Shown: one piece after another, positions 1 to 8,039 of the stretch
Layout of the letters: every line of letters begins with the position of its first letter
How positions within the stretch are numbered: position 1 is the first letter of the stretch
From: Halobacillus fulvus
GTDB taxonomy: Bacteria; Bacillota; Bacilli; Bacillales; Halobacillaceae
Direction of reading: 5' to 3'
Assembly (NCBI GenBank): GCA_004078665.1
Contig: SCFO01000002.1
Location: 186,001 to 250,000 of the forward strand
Length of the DNA stretch: 64,000 nucleotides
Notes under the pieces: model-generated
Database searches by the model: none
What the model saw: the letters and a program-made list of their open reading frames with translations, nothing else
Told to the model about the DNA's origin: nothing
Position numbers and translations under genes: made by a program

Positions 1-1
1 C

Positions 2-361
2 AGAAACTTCGCGGCCGGAATGTCCGGTGGAGTCGCTTATGTACTCGATGAAACCGATCAACCGTTTGAGACGAAATGTAATAAAGAGTTGGTGCTTCTT
101 CAGGATCTTGAAGATTCAGAGGAAATCCAAGAGCTTTATAACATGATTGAAAAGCACGTGAAGTATACGAATAGCCGACTTGGACAAAAGATTCTCGATA
201 ACTGGGAAGAGTACGTGACGAAATTCGTACGCGTCATCCCTAGAGATTACCTGAAAATGCAAAACCGCATCAAAGACCTTAAGGAAAGCGGCTTAGAGAA
301 ATTTGATGCCGAAATGGCAGCATTTGAAGAAAGTAACAAACCAGTAGAGACTGTAAAATAA
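2..361 (+). CDS. gltB: Glutamate synthase (NADPH) large subunit, C-terminal end (partial)
   Basis: The 5' part lies outside the window. The open frame enters at base 2 and reads NFAAGMSGGVAYVLD, the end of the glycine-rich beta-helix (GXGXG) domain that closes the large subunit of glutamate synthase. It is followed by the usual helical tail to the stop at 361. This subunit takes ammonia from glutamine and adds it to 2-oxoglutarate to give glutamate. The next gene, 19 bases downstream, is the small subunit, so this is the end of a gltBD operon. Glutamate is also a compatible solute and the entry point of ectoine synthesis in halophiles. The identification rests on the C-terminal motif and the gltD neighbour. 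Confidence 0.93.
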   Translation, partial: RNFAAGMSGGVAYVLDETDQPFETKCNKELVLLQDLEDSEEIQELYNMIEKHVKYTNSRLGQKILDNWEEYVTKFVRVIPRDYLKMQNRIKDLKESGLEKFDAEMAAFEESNKPVETVK

Positions 362-380
362 CACCGAAGGGGGAGATCTG

Positions 381-1868
381 ATGGGAAAGTCGACTGGATT
401 TATGGAGTACGAACGTCAGGCCATACGTGAACGGGATCCGTCCGAACGGACAAAGGATTGGAAGGATTACACACTTCCCCTTTCCGATGAAGAAGTACAA
501 AAACAAGGGGCGCGCTGCATGGATTGTGGCGTTCCTACTTGTCACTCCGGTATGGAGATTAACGGGATTACAACCGGCTGCCCGGTTTATCACCTGATTC
601 CTGAATGGAACGATCTTGTGTATCGTGGACAATGGAAGGAAGCTCTCGAAAAAGAGCATGAAATGAACAACTTCCCTGAATTTACAGGGTTTGCGTGCCC
701 GGCTCCATGTGAAGGAGCGTGTGTCCTCGGTATCAATGAACCGCCAGTAGCGATCCGGTCAGTTGAACGCTCAATCATCGAAAAAGGGTTTGCGGAAGGA
801 TGGGTCGTACCCCAACCGCCTGAGAAGCGCACTGGGAAAAAGGTTGCTGTTGTAGGGTCCGGACCAGCAGGCCTAGCATCAGCCGCTCAATTGAATAAAG
901 CAGGTCATTCCGTTACAGTATTTGAACGCAGTGATCGTGTCGGAGGACTTCTCACATACGGGATTCCAGAAATGAAGCTTCCTTATTCCGTCGTAGAACG
1001 CCGTGTGAAGATCCTTGAAGAAGAAGGCATTCGTTTCCAGACCAATACAGAAGTCGGCCGTGACTACCCTGTTTCCCGGCTTCGTGAAGAATATGATTCT
1101 GTCATTCTTTGCGGAGGAGCTACGGTTCCACGAAATGTGGAAGTAGATGGACGTGGGCTAAAAGGCATCCATTATGCGATGGATTTCCTTCACTCCAATA
1201 CAAAGAGCTTGCTAGACTCTGATCATCAAGATGGCAACTACATCAGTGCCAAAGGAAAGAATGTCATCGTCATTGGTGGAGGAGATACAGGAACTGACTG
1301 TATTTCTACTTCCCTACGCCATGAGTGTAAGAGCCTGACTCAATTCGACATCTATGATAAAAAAGGTTCCCAGCGTGACAACGAAGTGAACCCTTGGCCA
1401 CAATATCCGATCATTCACCGTGTAGAATACGGACAAAAAGAGGCGGAAGCCAAGTTCGGTAAAGATCCTCGGGCTTATGCTGTCATGACGAAGAAGTTCG
1501 TCGGGGACGAAAACGGTCGTGTGAAAGAAGTGCATACGATTGACGTTGCTCTTTCATACGATGAGAAGGGAAATAAAGTCCGCACAGAAATTCCGGGAAC
1601 GGAAAAAGTGTGGGAAGCAGACCTTGTCCTTCTAGCGATTGGTTTTAGTGGTCCTGAACAGGATCTGATCGACAAGCTTGAAATCGAAACGACTGTCCGT
1701 AGCAATGTAGCGGCACAGTACGGAAAATACACAACAAACGTTGACGGAGTTTTCGCTGCTGGCGATATGCGCCGTGGTCAAAGCCTGATTGTATGGGCGA
1801 TCAATGAAGGCCGCGAAGCAGCTAGAGAATGCGACCGTTACCTAATGGGTACAACTCAACTCCCTTAA
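381..1868 (+). CDS. gltD: Glutamate synthase (NADPH) small subunit
   Basis: This 495-residue protein has the normal length for GltD, which feeds electrons from NADPH through FAD and 4Fe-4S clusters to the large subunit. Cluster cysteines are visible near the N-terminus (C46, C49, C54 in CMDCGVPTC, and the group in FACPAPCEGAC around residues 105-114). An FAD-binding dinucleotide motif VVGSGPAGL lies near residues 157-165, and a second nucleotide motif IGGGDTGTDC near 300. The C-terminal GDMRRGQSLIVWAI segment is typical of the family. The ATG at 381 follows an AAGGGGGAG ribosome site. It is the last gene of the gltBD operon and is followed by a strong terminator. Confidence 0.96.
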   Translation: MGKSTGFMEYERQAIRERDPSERTKDWKDYTLPLSDEEVQKQGARCMDCGVPTCHSGMEINGITTGCPVYHLIPEWNDLVYRGQWKEALEKEHEMNNFPEFTGFACPAPCEGACVLGINEPPVAIRSVERSIIEKGFAEGWVVPQPPEKRTGKKVAVVGSGPAGLASAAQLNKAGHSVTVFERSDRVGGLLTYGIPEMKLPYSVVERRVKILEEEGIRFQTNTEVGRDYPVSRLREEYDSVILCGGATVPRNVEVDGRGLKGIHYAMDFLHSNTKSLLDSDHQDGNYISAKGKNVIVIGGGDTGTDCISTSLRHECKSLTQFDIYDKKGSQRDNEVNPWPQYPIIHRVEYGQKEAEAKFGKDPRAYAVMTKKFVGDENGRVKEVHTIDVALSYDEKGNKVRTEIPGTEKVWEADLVLLAIGFSGPEQDLIDKLEIETTVRSNVAAQYGKYTTNVDGVFAAGDMRRGQSLIVWAINEGREAARECDRYLMGTTQLP

Positions 1869-1878
1869 GCGTTCACAA

Positions 1879-1916
1879 GGACACTCTCCTATTTAGGATA
1901 GGAGGGTGTCTTTTTT
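1879..1916 (+). terminator. Intrinsic terminator after gltD
   Basis: An 11-bp stem (ACACTCTCCTA at 1881-1891 against TAGGAGGGTGT at 1899-1909, one G-T pair) is followed by six T residues. It closes the gltBD operon. Confidence 0.9.
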
Positions 1917-2075
1917 GTGCTCTGATAAGTTCAGTGGATAGTGGCGTGCGGAAACTTTCCCCGTCTCTCTATCCTTAATCCCTCAATCATCTATGTTCAA
2001 AATATTTTTTTGTTTATATATCCTTTTGGGTTAAGGGTTAAATTATATTAAAAAAATATTTCAATGATCATTGAC

Positions 2076-2101
2076 GTTTTATGTAAAAAAGGGTCGGGTA
2101 C
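2076..2101 (+). promoter_or_regulatory. Sigma-B type promoter of katE
   Basis: GTTTTA (2076-2081), a 14-base spacer and GGGTAC (2096-2101) fit the Bacillus general-stress sigma-B consensus (GTTT, 12-15 bases, GGGWAW). It lies about 110 bases upstream of the catalase start. B. subtilis katE is sigma-B controlled, which supports the reading. No equally good sigma-A promoter was seen in the gap. Confidence 0.7.
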
Positions 2102-2128
2102 ATGGAATGTACTGTTTGTTTCTTGAAA

Positions 2129-2197
2129 GCGACGAGGAATCTCGTCGCCCGCCATGGAAAGAGAGTGATTGAAGTTCCGTGTGAAAACGGAAACTTT
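2129..2197 (+). repeat. Truncated copy of the dispersed palindromic element in the katE leader
   Basis: The stretch contains a CGACGAGGAA-type block, the CGCCCGCC-ATGGAAAG core and an AAAACGGAAACTT right end. All three are shared with the full element at 60109-60277 (read on its minus strand). Within this copy GCGACGAG (2129-2136) and CTCGTCGC (2141-2148) form a perfect 8-bp stem with a GAAT loop. The katE ribosome site begins directly after the repeat, so it lies in the 5' untranslated region of the message. Confidence 0.65.
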
Positions 2198-2212
2198 TAA
2201 GGAGGAATCAAT

Positions 2213-4249
2213 GTGAGTGATAAGAGGACGAGCAAGGATGAGCAACTGGACACGTTTCGGACAGATGATTCTGGAAAGCATACGACGACGAACCAAGGTC
2301 TGAAGGTGTCAGAGGATGAATTTTCATTAAAAGCTGGCGAAAGAGGACCGACGCTACTTGAAGATTTTCATTTTCGTGAAAAAATGACCCACTTTGATCA
2401 TGAACGTATTCCTGAACGGATTGTACACGCGCGTGGTTTCGCTGCCCATGGAGAATTCGAATTGTATGAACCGTTGAAAAAATATACGAAAGCCAAATTT
2501 CTGAACGATACGTCAAGAACGACCCCTGTTTTAGTGCGTTTTTCAACTGTTGCGGGATCGAAAGGGTCTACAGAAACACCGCGTGATACAAGAGGTTTTG
2601 CTACGAAATTTTACACAGAAGAAGGCAACTATGATCTAGTAGGAAATAACATACCGGTATTCTTTATTCAGGATGCGATCAAATTCCCTGACTTAGTCCA
2701 TGCTGTAAAGCCAGAGCCGCACAATGGCATTCCTCAGGCAGCTTCCGCGCATGATACGTTTTGGGATTTCGTAGCCAACAACCAGGAATCTGCCCACATG
2801 GTTCTTTGGACGATGTCTGACCGTGCTCTTCCGCGTAGCTTGAGAATGATGGAAGGTTTCGGTGTGCATACTTTCCGTCTGATCAATGATAAAAACGAAT
2901 CTCACTTTGTAAAATTCCACTGGAAGCCTAAGCTGGGCGTCCACTCTCTTGTATGGGACGAATCCCAAAAGATTTCCGGTAAAAACCCGGATTTCCAGCG
3001 TGCCGACCTTTACAACTCGATTGAAGATGGAGATTACCCAGAATATGAATTAGGCATCCAGGTCATCGAAGAAAAAGACGAGTTCAAGTTCGATTTTGAT
3101 ATCCTTGATCCTACGAAGCTGTGGCCGGAAGAGGACGTTCCTGTCCAAATCGTCGGTAAAATGACGTTGAACCGTAATGTGGATAATGTATTCGCTGAAA
3201 ATGAGCAGGTAGCCTTCAACCCGGGACACGTCGTTCCAGGCATCGACTTTACGAATGACCCGCTTCTTCAGGGACGTCTGTTTTCCTATACAGATACTCA
3301 ATTGATTCGTCTTGGTGGACCGAACTTTCATGAAATTCCGATTAACCGCCCTGTCTGTCCGTTCCACAACAATCAAAGGGATGGTTACAACCGTCAGACC
3401 ATCAATAAAGGACAGGTCAGCTACCACAAAAATTCCTTGTGGGACAATACGCCTTCTCCTGCAAGTGAAGAAGAGGGTGGCTACACGCACTATAACGAAA
3501 GAATTGATGCGCACAAAATCCGTGCCCGCAGTGAGAGCTTTAAAGATCATTTCTCACAGGCGACGTTATTCTGGAACAGCATGAGTGATCATGAAAAAGA
3601 TCATATTATTCAAGCCTTCAGCTTCGAGCTTGGAAAAGTCGAGAACGAATCTGTGAAAAAACAAGTTGTAGACATGTTCGCCAACGTAAGCCTTGACCTT
3701 GCCAGAGGATTTGCTGAAAACATTGGGTTGGATGCTCCCGAGCAAGGTGGATCAGATGTGACGAAATCATCACCTGCGCTTAGCCAGGCGAATACCGTGC
3801 ATTCTCCAAGCACGCGGAAAGTCGCTGTCATCTTGGGAGCAGATTTCAATGGCAACGAAACACATTCTGTCCTCGAAGCGTTGAAATCAGAGGGAATGAT
3901 GCCTGAAATCGTCAGCGCTAAACAAGGGAAGCTGAAAGGTGCTGGGGATGTTGAATTCTCCGTCGACCATACGTTCAGCACAGCAGACCCCGTTCTTTTC
4001 GATGCGGTTTATGTAGCAGGTGGGAAGCACGAGGATCCTTCCTTCAAACAAAATGTCCATTATTACGTGAGTGAAGCCTTCAAGCACTTCAAACCGATCG
4101 GAGCGACGCATGAAGGAGTCGGCTTATTAGAGGGCGGCGGATATGTGGGCCAATCTGGTGTCATTCATAATGATGACCTTCATACTTTCTCTGAAGAATT
4201 CGGGAAAGCCGTTGCCGCTCACCGCCATTGGGATCGTCAACTAGTATAA
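2213..4249 (+). CDS. katE: Large-subunit (clade II) heme catalase
   Basis: This 678-residue catalase splits hydrogen peroxide to water and oxygen in the cytoplasm. The length and a C-terminal DJ-1/PfpI-like domain (from about residue 535, RKVAVILGADFNG) mark it as a clade II large-subunit catalase. Catalytic residues are visible: distal His72 (IVHARGF), Asn145 (LVGNNIPVF) and the proximal heme ligand Tyr359 in RLFSYTDTQ, with Arg355. The start is GTG at 2213, not the overlapping ATG at 2211, which meets a stop at once. AAGGAGG at 2199-2205 gives good spacing. It is monocistronic, preceded by a sigma-B type promoter and followed by a terminator, which suggests a general-stress role. Confidence 0.95.
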   Translation: MSDKRTSKDEQLDTFRTDDSGKHTTTNQGLKVSEDEFSLKAGERGPTLLEDFHFREKMTHFDHERIPERIVHARGFAAHGEFELYEPLKKYTKAKFLNDTSRTTPVLVRFSTVAGSKGSTETPRDTRGFATKFYTEEGNYDLVGNNIPVFFIQDAIKFPDLVHAVKPEPHNGIPQAASAHDTFWDFVANNQESAHMVLWTMSDRALPRSLRMMEGFGVHTFRLINDKNESHFVKFHWKPKLGVHSLVWDESQKISGKNPDFQRADLYNSIEDGDYPEYELGIQVIEEKDEFKFDFDILDPTKLWPEEDVPVQIVGKMTLNRNVDNVFAENEQVAFNPGHVVPGIDFTNDPLLQGRLFSYTDTQLIRLGGPNFHEIPINRPVCPFHNNQRDGYNRQTINKGQVSYHKNSLWDNTPSPASEEEGGYTHYNERIDAHKIRARSESFKDHFSQATLFWNSMSDHEKDHIIQAFSFELGKVENESVKKQVVDMFANVSLDLARGFAENIGLDAPEQGGSDVTKSSPALSQANTVHSPSTRKVAVILGADFNGNETHSVLEALKSEGMMPEIVSAKQGKLKGAGDVEFSVDHTFSTADPVLFDAVYVAGGKHEDPSFKQNVHYYVSEAFKHFKPIGATHEGVGLLEGGGYVGQSGVIHNDDLHTFSEEFGKAVAAHRHWDRQLV

Positions 4250-4261
4250 TTCTGATACACC

Positions 4262-4289
4262 AAGCCCGCTTTCATAAGCGGGCTTTTTA
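4262..4289 (+). terminator. Intrinsic terminator after katE
   Basis: A perfect 10-bp stem (AAGCCCGCTT / AAGCGGGCTT) with a 4-base loop is followed by a T run. Confidence 0.92.
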
Positions 4290-4360
4290 AAAACGTGGAT
4301 AATGGAAGCCCTACACGAAAGTGGATAAGAGGAACTTGTTGCTTTTTATTCTGATATACC

Positions 4361-4386
4361 GTTTGAGCCCAGCGGAAAAAAGGTAT
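4361..4386 (+). promoter_or_regulatory. Candidate sigma-B promoter of the 22-residue peptide gene
   Basis: GTTTGA (4361-4366), a 14-base spacer and AGGTAT (4381-4386) match the sigma-B pattern except for one base in the -10 box. The expected transcription start falls about 15-20 bases before the ribosome site of the small gene at 4423. Confidence 0.45.
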
Positions 4387-4422
4387 GGAAAAGTAATTAC
4401 AAAAAACAAAGAGGTGAAAATC

Positions 4423-4491
4423 ATGATTCGTACAATACTTATGATCATCGGTTTAATTGTTGTCATCGGCTTTATCCTTTCTTTACTATAA
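4423..4491 (+). CDS. 22-residue hydrophobic membrane peptide
   Basis: The frame ATG (4423) to TAA (4489-4491) encodes MIRTILMIIGLIVVIGFILSLL. It is a single hydrophobic helix with one positive charge at the N-terminus. It has its own ribosome site (AAAGAGGTG, 4408-4415), a possible sigma-B promoter at 4361-4386, and a dedicated terminator at 4500-4532, so it is a complete small transcription unit. No family is recognised. It may be a stress-induced single-span membrane peptide. A type I toxin-like peptide is possible by size and hydrophobicity, but no antisense RNA was identified. Confidence 0.6.
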   Translation: MIRTILMIIGLIVVIGFILSLL

Positions 4492-4499
4492 TATTTATG

Positions 4500-4532
4500 A
4501 ACTCACCTTTTTTTAGAGAAGGTGAGTTTTTT
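4500..4532 (+). terminator. Intrinsic terminator after the 22-residue peptide gene
   Basis: The stem AACTCACCTT (4500-4509) / AAGGTGAGTT (4519-4528) is followed by T residues, 9 bases after the stop. Confidence 0.88.
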
Positions 4533-4580
4533 ATCGTACGAAACACCCCGTGCTATACTAACCTAAAAGGAGGAAGCGAT

Positions 4581-5939
4581 ATGAAGAATTTAATCGAACT
4601 ACATAAAGAACAGTTTATAGAAGAACTGATCGACTTTTTGAAAATTCCTAGCATCTCTGCTTTGTCAGAACACAAGGAAGATGTACAAAAGGCTGCGGCG
4701 TGGGTAGCAGAATCACTTAAAACGATCGGTATGGAAAATGTCGAAGTCATAAAGACGGACGGACATCCTGTTGTTTATGGAGATTGGCTCCATGCTGAGG
4801 GAAAGCCAACGGTGCTCGTGTATGGCCATTATGATGTCCAGCCAGCGGATCCAATTGATTTATGGGAAACACCACCGTTTCAGCCTGTGATTCGGGACGG
4901 AAAGGTTTTTGCAAGAGGAGCGACAGATGATAAAGGCCAGCTGTTCCTTCATATCAAAGCGCTCGAACTTCTGATGAAAGAACACGGAGCGCTCCCTGTC
5001 AATGTGAAGTTTTGTATCGAGGGAGAAGAAGAGGTAGCTAGTCCGAATCTAGGACCGTTCATCGATCAGCATCAAGAGAAGCTTTCAAATGATGCCGTTG
5101 TCATTAGTGATACCTCTTTCATCGACAGAGACCTTCCAGCAATCTGTACGTCTCTGCGTGGCGCTCTGGCGATGGAGTTGACCTTGAAGACAGCGAACTC
5201 GGATCTCCATTCCGGCACGTACGGTGGCGGTGTCCCGAACTCGATCCATGCACTTGTGCAGCTTCTTGACTCCATGCGCAACGAGGACGGGAGCATTGCG
5301 GTAGAAGGGTTTTATGACGGAGTACCGGAACCGACACCTGAATTGAGGAGTGAAATGGCTGAGATTCCTTTTGATGAAGCACGAACAAAAGAACAATTGG
5401 ATCTCGATGCTCTTTATGGGGAGGAAGGCTTTACCTTTAAAGAACGGACTGGAATCAGGCCGACATTAGAGATCAATGGCATTACAGGAGGCTTCCAGGG
5501 GGAGGGGCTGAAAACGATTGTCCCGAAAGAGGCGAGTGCCAAAATCTCCTGCCGCCTTGTCGGTGAGCAAGATCCTCAGAAAGTATTTGAAGCGGTTGAG
5601 CGTCATATCGAAGCCCATAAGCCAACAGGAGCCAAAGTTGCTCTGCGTCAATTCATCCAAGCGAATCCTGTGTCGATCGATTCCAATCACCCGATGATCC
5701 AGACCGCAGCAGATGCCTATGAAAAAGTGTATGGCAGGCGTCCGCTATTTCCGAAAGAGGGCGGATCCATACCGATTGTCGAAGTGTTCGGCCGGGTGCT
5801 TGACTCGCCAGTCGTTCTGATGGGATTCGGGTTACCGTCTGAAAACCTGCATGCTCCGAATGAGCATTTTCATTTGGAGAACTTTACAAAAGGCATGGAA
5901 ACGGTGTGTGAATACTTACAAAGTCTTGGGAGGAAATGA
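4581..5939 (+). CDS. M20 family dipeptidase (zinc metallopeptidase)
   Basis: This 452-residue protein belongs to the M20/M25/M40 peptidases of the carnosine-dipeptidase type, which cleave dipeptides with two zinc ions. Metal ligands and active-site segments are visible: YGHYDVQPAD (His83, Asp85 region), ARGATDDKGQ (Asp116/117), and EGEEEVASPN with the catalytic glutamate near residues 149-151. The dimerisation (lid) domain follows in the middle. I chose ATG 4581, preceded by AAAAGGAGGAAG. An in-frame upstream extension to 4497 would run through the preceding terminator and has no ribosome site. The gene is monocistronic. The substrate is not defined by sequence. Confidence 0.9.
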   Translation: MKNLIELHKEQFIEELIDFLKIPSISALSEHKEDVQKAAAWVAESLKTIGMENVEVIKTDGHPVVYGDWLHAEGKPTVLVYGHYDVQPADPIDLWETPPFQPVIRDGKVFARGATDDKGQLFLHIKALELLMKEHGALPVNVKFCIEGEEEVASPNLGPFIDQHQEKLSNDAVVISDTSFIDRDLPAICTSLRGALAMELTLKTANSDLHSGTYGGGVPNSIHALVQLLDSMRNEDGSIAVEGFYDGVPEPTPELRSEMAEIPFDEARTKEQLDLDALYGEEGFTFKERTGIRPTLEINGITGGFQGEGLKTIVPKEASAKISCRLVGEQDPQKVFEAVERHIEAHKPTGAKVALRQFIQANPVSIDSNHPMIQTAADAYEKVYGRRPLFPKEGGSIPIVEVFGRVLDSPVVLMGFGLPSENLHAPNEHFHLENFTKGMETVCEYLQSLGRK

Positions 5940-5940
5940 A

Positions 5941-5974
5941 AAGAAGTCTGCCGTTAAAGGCAGGCTTCTTTTTT
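5941..5974. terminator. Terminator between dipeptidase and small zinc protein genes
   Basis: A 12-bp stem AAGAAGTCTGCC (5941-5952) / GGCAGGCTTCTT (5959-5970) runs into T residues on the plus strand. The opposing gene ends at 5973, so the hairpin may serve both directions. Confidence 0.88.
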
Positions 5975-6104
5975 ACTCTGTGCTTTCTTCTTCACACTCC
6001 AGACAAAGAAGCGTTCCATCCTCCTGAATATTTCCGTTCAAAAAGCCATTTTCACAAAAGATTTGTTTTCCACACTGGGCGCATTCCCCGACAAACTCCC
6101 TCAT
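5973..6104 (-). CDS. Small cysteine-rich (zinc-ribbon-like) protein
   Basis: This 43-residue protein (MREFVGECAQCGKQIFCENG at the start) has CxxC pairs in CAQC and CLEC plus a further Cys, the pattern of a single zinc-binding ribbon. The start is the ATG at 6104, with GAGGG six bases upstream on the minus strand. Longer in-frame starts exist, but they lack ribosome sites and add an odd hydrophobic leader. Function unknown. It stands alone, convergent with the dipeptidase gene. Confidence 0.7.
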   Translation of the reverse strand: MREFVGECAQCGKQIFCENGFLNGNIQEDGTLLCLECEEESTE

Positions 6105-6228
6105 CCTCATCCCTCGTTTCTTCGTTTCCATAAGCATAACAAATACAAAAAGAGAGCGTTTCAAATATAGAGAATATGCGTAAATAGAAAAGAATTCGAG
6201 TGTATACAAAAGAATTTTAGAAAATATG

Positions 6229-6257
6229 TTTACATTACGTCGAAATTTGGTATTATA
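6229..6257 (+). promoter_or_regulatory. Putative sigma-A promoter
   Basis: TTTACA (6229-6234) is followed 16-17 bases later by TATTAT/ATTATA (6251-6257). It lies about 55 bases before the small membrane protein gene at 6313. Confidence 0.4.
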
Positions 6258-6312
6258 TACTGGGATTTATAAAAATATAAAGAATTTTACAAGGGGAAAG
6301 GAGAAGTGGCAT

Positions 6313-6477
6313 ATGCTAACATCTCTGTATATTTTGTCTCTCACTGTTCTTTTAACGTTTTTAGTTATGTATGCGGCTGATAAAGTCATCACCCGCTTCA
6401 AGAAGATTAAGAAACAAACGGTTCAACCTGAACATTCCGTCCAAACGGATGTGGAGTTCAGTCAGTCGTTCAAATAA
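6313..6477 (+). CDS. Small single-span membrane protein
   Basis: This 54-residue protein has one N-terminal membrane helix (MLTSLYILSLTVLLTFLVMY), a basic stretch (RFKKIKK) and a polar tail, so an N-out/C-in topology is likely. I chose ATG 6313, with AAAGGAG at 6297-6303. A longer in-frame start at 6226 overlaps the promoter. It is monocistronic with a weak terminator downstream. No family recognised. Confidence 0.65.
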   Translation: MLTSLYILSLTVLLTFLVMYAADKVITRFKKIKKQTVQPEHSVQTDVEFSQSFK

Positions 6478-6488
6478 ACTGTCTTCCC

Positions 6489-6521
6489 AGGTGGCTCTCC
6501 ATAACGGAGGTCACCTTTTTT
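6489..6521 (+). terminator. Imperfect terminator hairpin
   Basis: AGGTGGCTCTCC pairs imperfectly with GGAGGTCACCT and is followed by a run of T residues. Confidence 0.7.
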
Positions 6522-6643
6522 AATGAAAGCACATGAATATCATCCTTCATTTTTTTACTGTGAAGATTATGGTAAAATGAATATGTTTATATATAAGAAG
6601 AAATGAAGAATCTATAGATATTTTGAAAGAACGTAAAGAATCG

Positions 6644-6699
6644 ATCATTCCGGAAGGAGCTTTAGTGTGACCATTGGTACGGATGGAATGATTGAATAA
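6644..6699 (+). promoter_or_regulatory. Leader with short ORF and inverted repeat before the cell-wall cassette
   Basis: A ten-codon frame (GTG 6667 to TAA 6697-6699, MTIGTDGMIE) has an AAGGAG site at 6654-6659. ATCATTCC (6644-6651) and GGAATGAT (6685-6692) form an 8-bp inverted repeat around that ribosome site. This could be an attenuating leader or chance. No promoter could be fixed with confidence in 6540-6640. Confidence 0.25.
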
Positions 6700-6732
6700 A
6701 AGACTTGTGTGAAGAAGGAGACGGGATCGTTT

Positions 6733-7920
6733 ATGGGAAATAAAGCGGTTGTCCTTGGTGCGAACTATTATATAGGATTAAGCACGATTCGCTGTTTAGG
6801 AATTCATGATGTACACGTAGCGGCTGTTGATTATGCATGGAAAGGTGCTTATGGTTTAGCGTCTAAATACTGTAAGGAAACATTGATCGGCCCTCATTAT
6901 AAGGAAGATCCTGAAGGTCTGATCAAATTCTTGATCGATTATGCCAAACAACAGAGCGAGGCGCCTGTCCTCATTCCGACGGCAGATCCGTATGTCGAAT
7001 TTGTAGACGCCCATTTGCCGGAACTACGTGAGCACTTCCTTATTCCGCAAACTGAACAAGGGCTTTACACGAAGGTTATGGACAAAGGAACGCTGCATAC
7101 GCTAGCTTCCGAACACGGAGTAGCCGTTCCAGAGACAGTGGAAGTCGACGAAGACAATTTTGTTGAAAAAGTGGAACAACACATCAAGTATCCTTGCCTC
7201 GTCAAACCGGTGGATTCCCCATCTTTTGTCGCCAAGTTCCGCCGCAAGCTTTTCCAGGTGGAGAATCGGGAAGAGCTTTTGAAAAGGGTCAATCAGGCCA
7301 AGGAAGAGAATATTGAGGTGATTGTCCAGCGCATCATCCCAGGATTCGATGATCATATGTACACCTTTGATGCGTATTTGAACCAGGATGCGAAAGTGAC
7401 GCATTGGGTGACATGTCAAAAGCTTCGCCAGTTCCCGATCAATTACGGAGCGTCGGTTTATACTCAACAAAAATACGTACCTGAGCTTTATGACCTTGGA
7501 GCCAAGTTCCTCGAAGGCATCCGTTATAAAGGGTTTGCTGAAATTGAGTTCAAAAAGGATGCCGAAACGGGGCGCTTTTATTTAATCGAAATCAATGTTA
7601 GGATTACAAACTTGAATCATTTGCTTTATTTGACGGGGATTAACATGCCCTATATAACGTACCGCGAACTTACGGGTCAGCCCCTAGAGCCGAAAGCGGT
7701 CGAAACGGACATCAACCGGGTCTTCTGGTACGCTTATGAAGATTTACTGGCGGTCCGCGAGTATGTGAAGACAGGACAACTGTCTGCCAAAGAGGTGGTC
7801 CGTTCTTATTTCAGACCGAAAGCTCATGCGATTTGGGATCCGAAAGATCCGAAACCCGCAATAGAGTTCGGCAAGAAGATGGCAGGACTCGTGTTTCGTA
7901 AGGTGAAAAGCAAGTCCTGA
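6733..7920 (+). CDS. ATP-grasp carboxylate-amine ligase, probable D-aspartate ligase
   Basis: This 395-residue ATP-grasp enzyme resembles the COG3919 carboligases that include the D-aspartate ligase of Enterococcus faecium (about 400 residues). That enzyme attaches beta-D-aspartyl phosphate to the side-chain amine of the third stem-peptide residue. Visible features are an N-terminal nucleotide-like fold (VVLGANYYIGLSTIRCLG), an ATP-binding segment YPCLVKPVDSPSF in the middle, and FYLIEINVRITN, the metal-binding strand of the ATP-grasp domain. I chose ATG 6733, with AAGGAG at 6715-6720 (12-base spacing); the upstream GTG at 6709 has no ribosome site. The next genes are a Mur ligase and an Asp/Glu racemase, so incorporation of D-Asp into the peptide cross-bridge is the best guess. 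Other amine acceptors are possible. Confidence 0.75.
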   Translation: MGNKAVVLGANYYIGLSTIRCLGIHDVHVAAVDYAWKGAYGLASKYCKETLIGPHYKEDPEGLIKFLIDYAKQQSEAPVLIPTADPYVEFVDAHLPELREHFLIPQTEQGLYTKVMDKGTLHTLASEHGVAVPETVEVDEDNFVEKVEQHIKYPCLVKPVDSPSFVAKFRRKLFQVENREELLKRVNQAKEENIEVIVQRIIPGFDDHMYTFDAYLNQDAKVTHWVTCQKLRQFPINYGASVYTQQKYVPELYDLGAKFLEGIRYKGFAEIEFKKDAETGRFYLIEINVRITNLNHLLYLTGINMPYITYRELTGQPLEPKAVETDINRVFWYAYEDLLAVREYVKTGQLSAKEVVRSYFRPKAHAIWDPKDPKPAIEFGKKMAGLVFRKVKSKS

Positions 7921-8039
7921 TTACAAGCGGGACAACCTTTTATAGAAAACAGGCTTACACAGTTAGAAAAATGGGGAAATATACGAATAGTATTCTAAAA
8001 AGTACGGACGAGTATTATGAAGCAGGGAAGGTAGATAGA

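Noticed and set aside
279-659. 126-codon minus-strand frame inside gltB/gltD
   Set aside because: It overlaps two well-supported genes on the other strand, has no ribosome site and no protein-like motif; it is a shadow frame.
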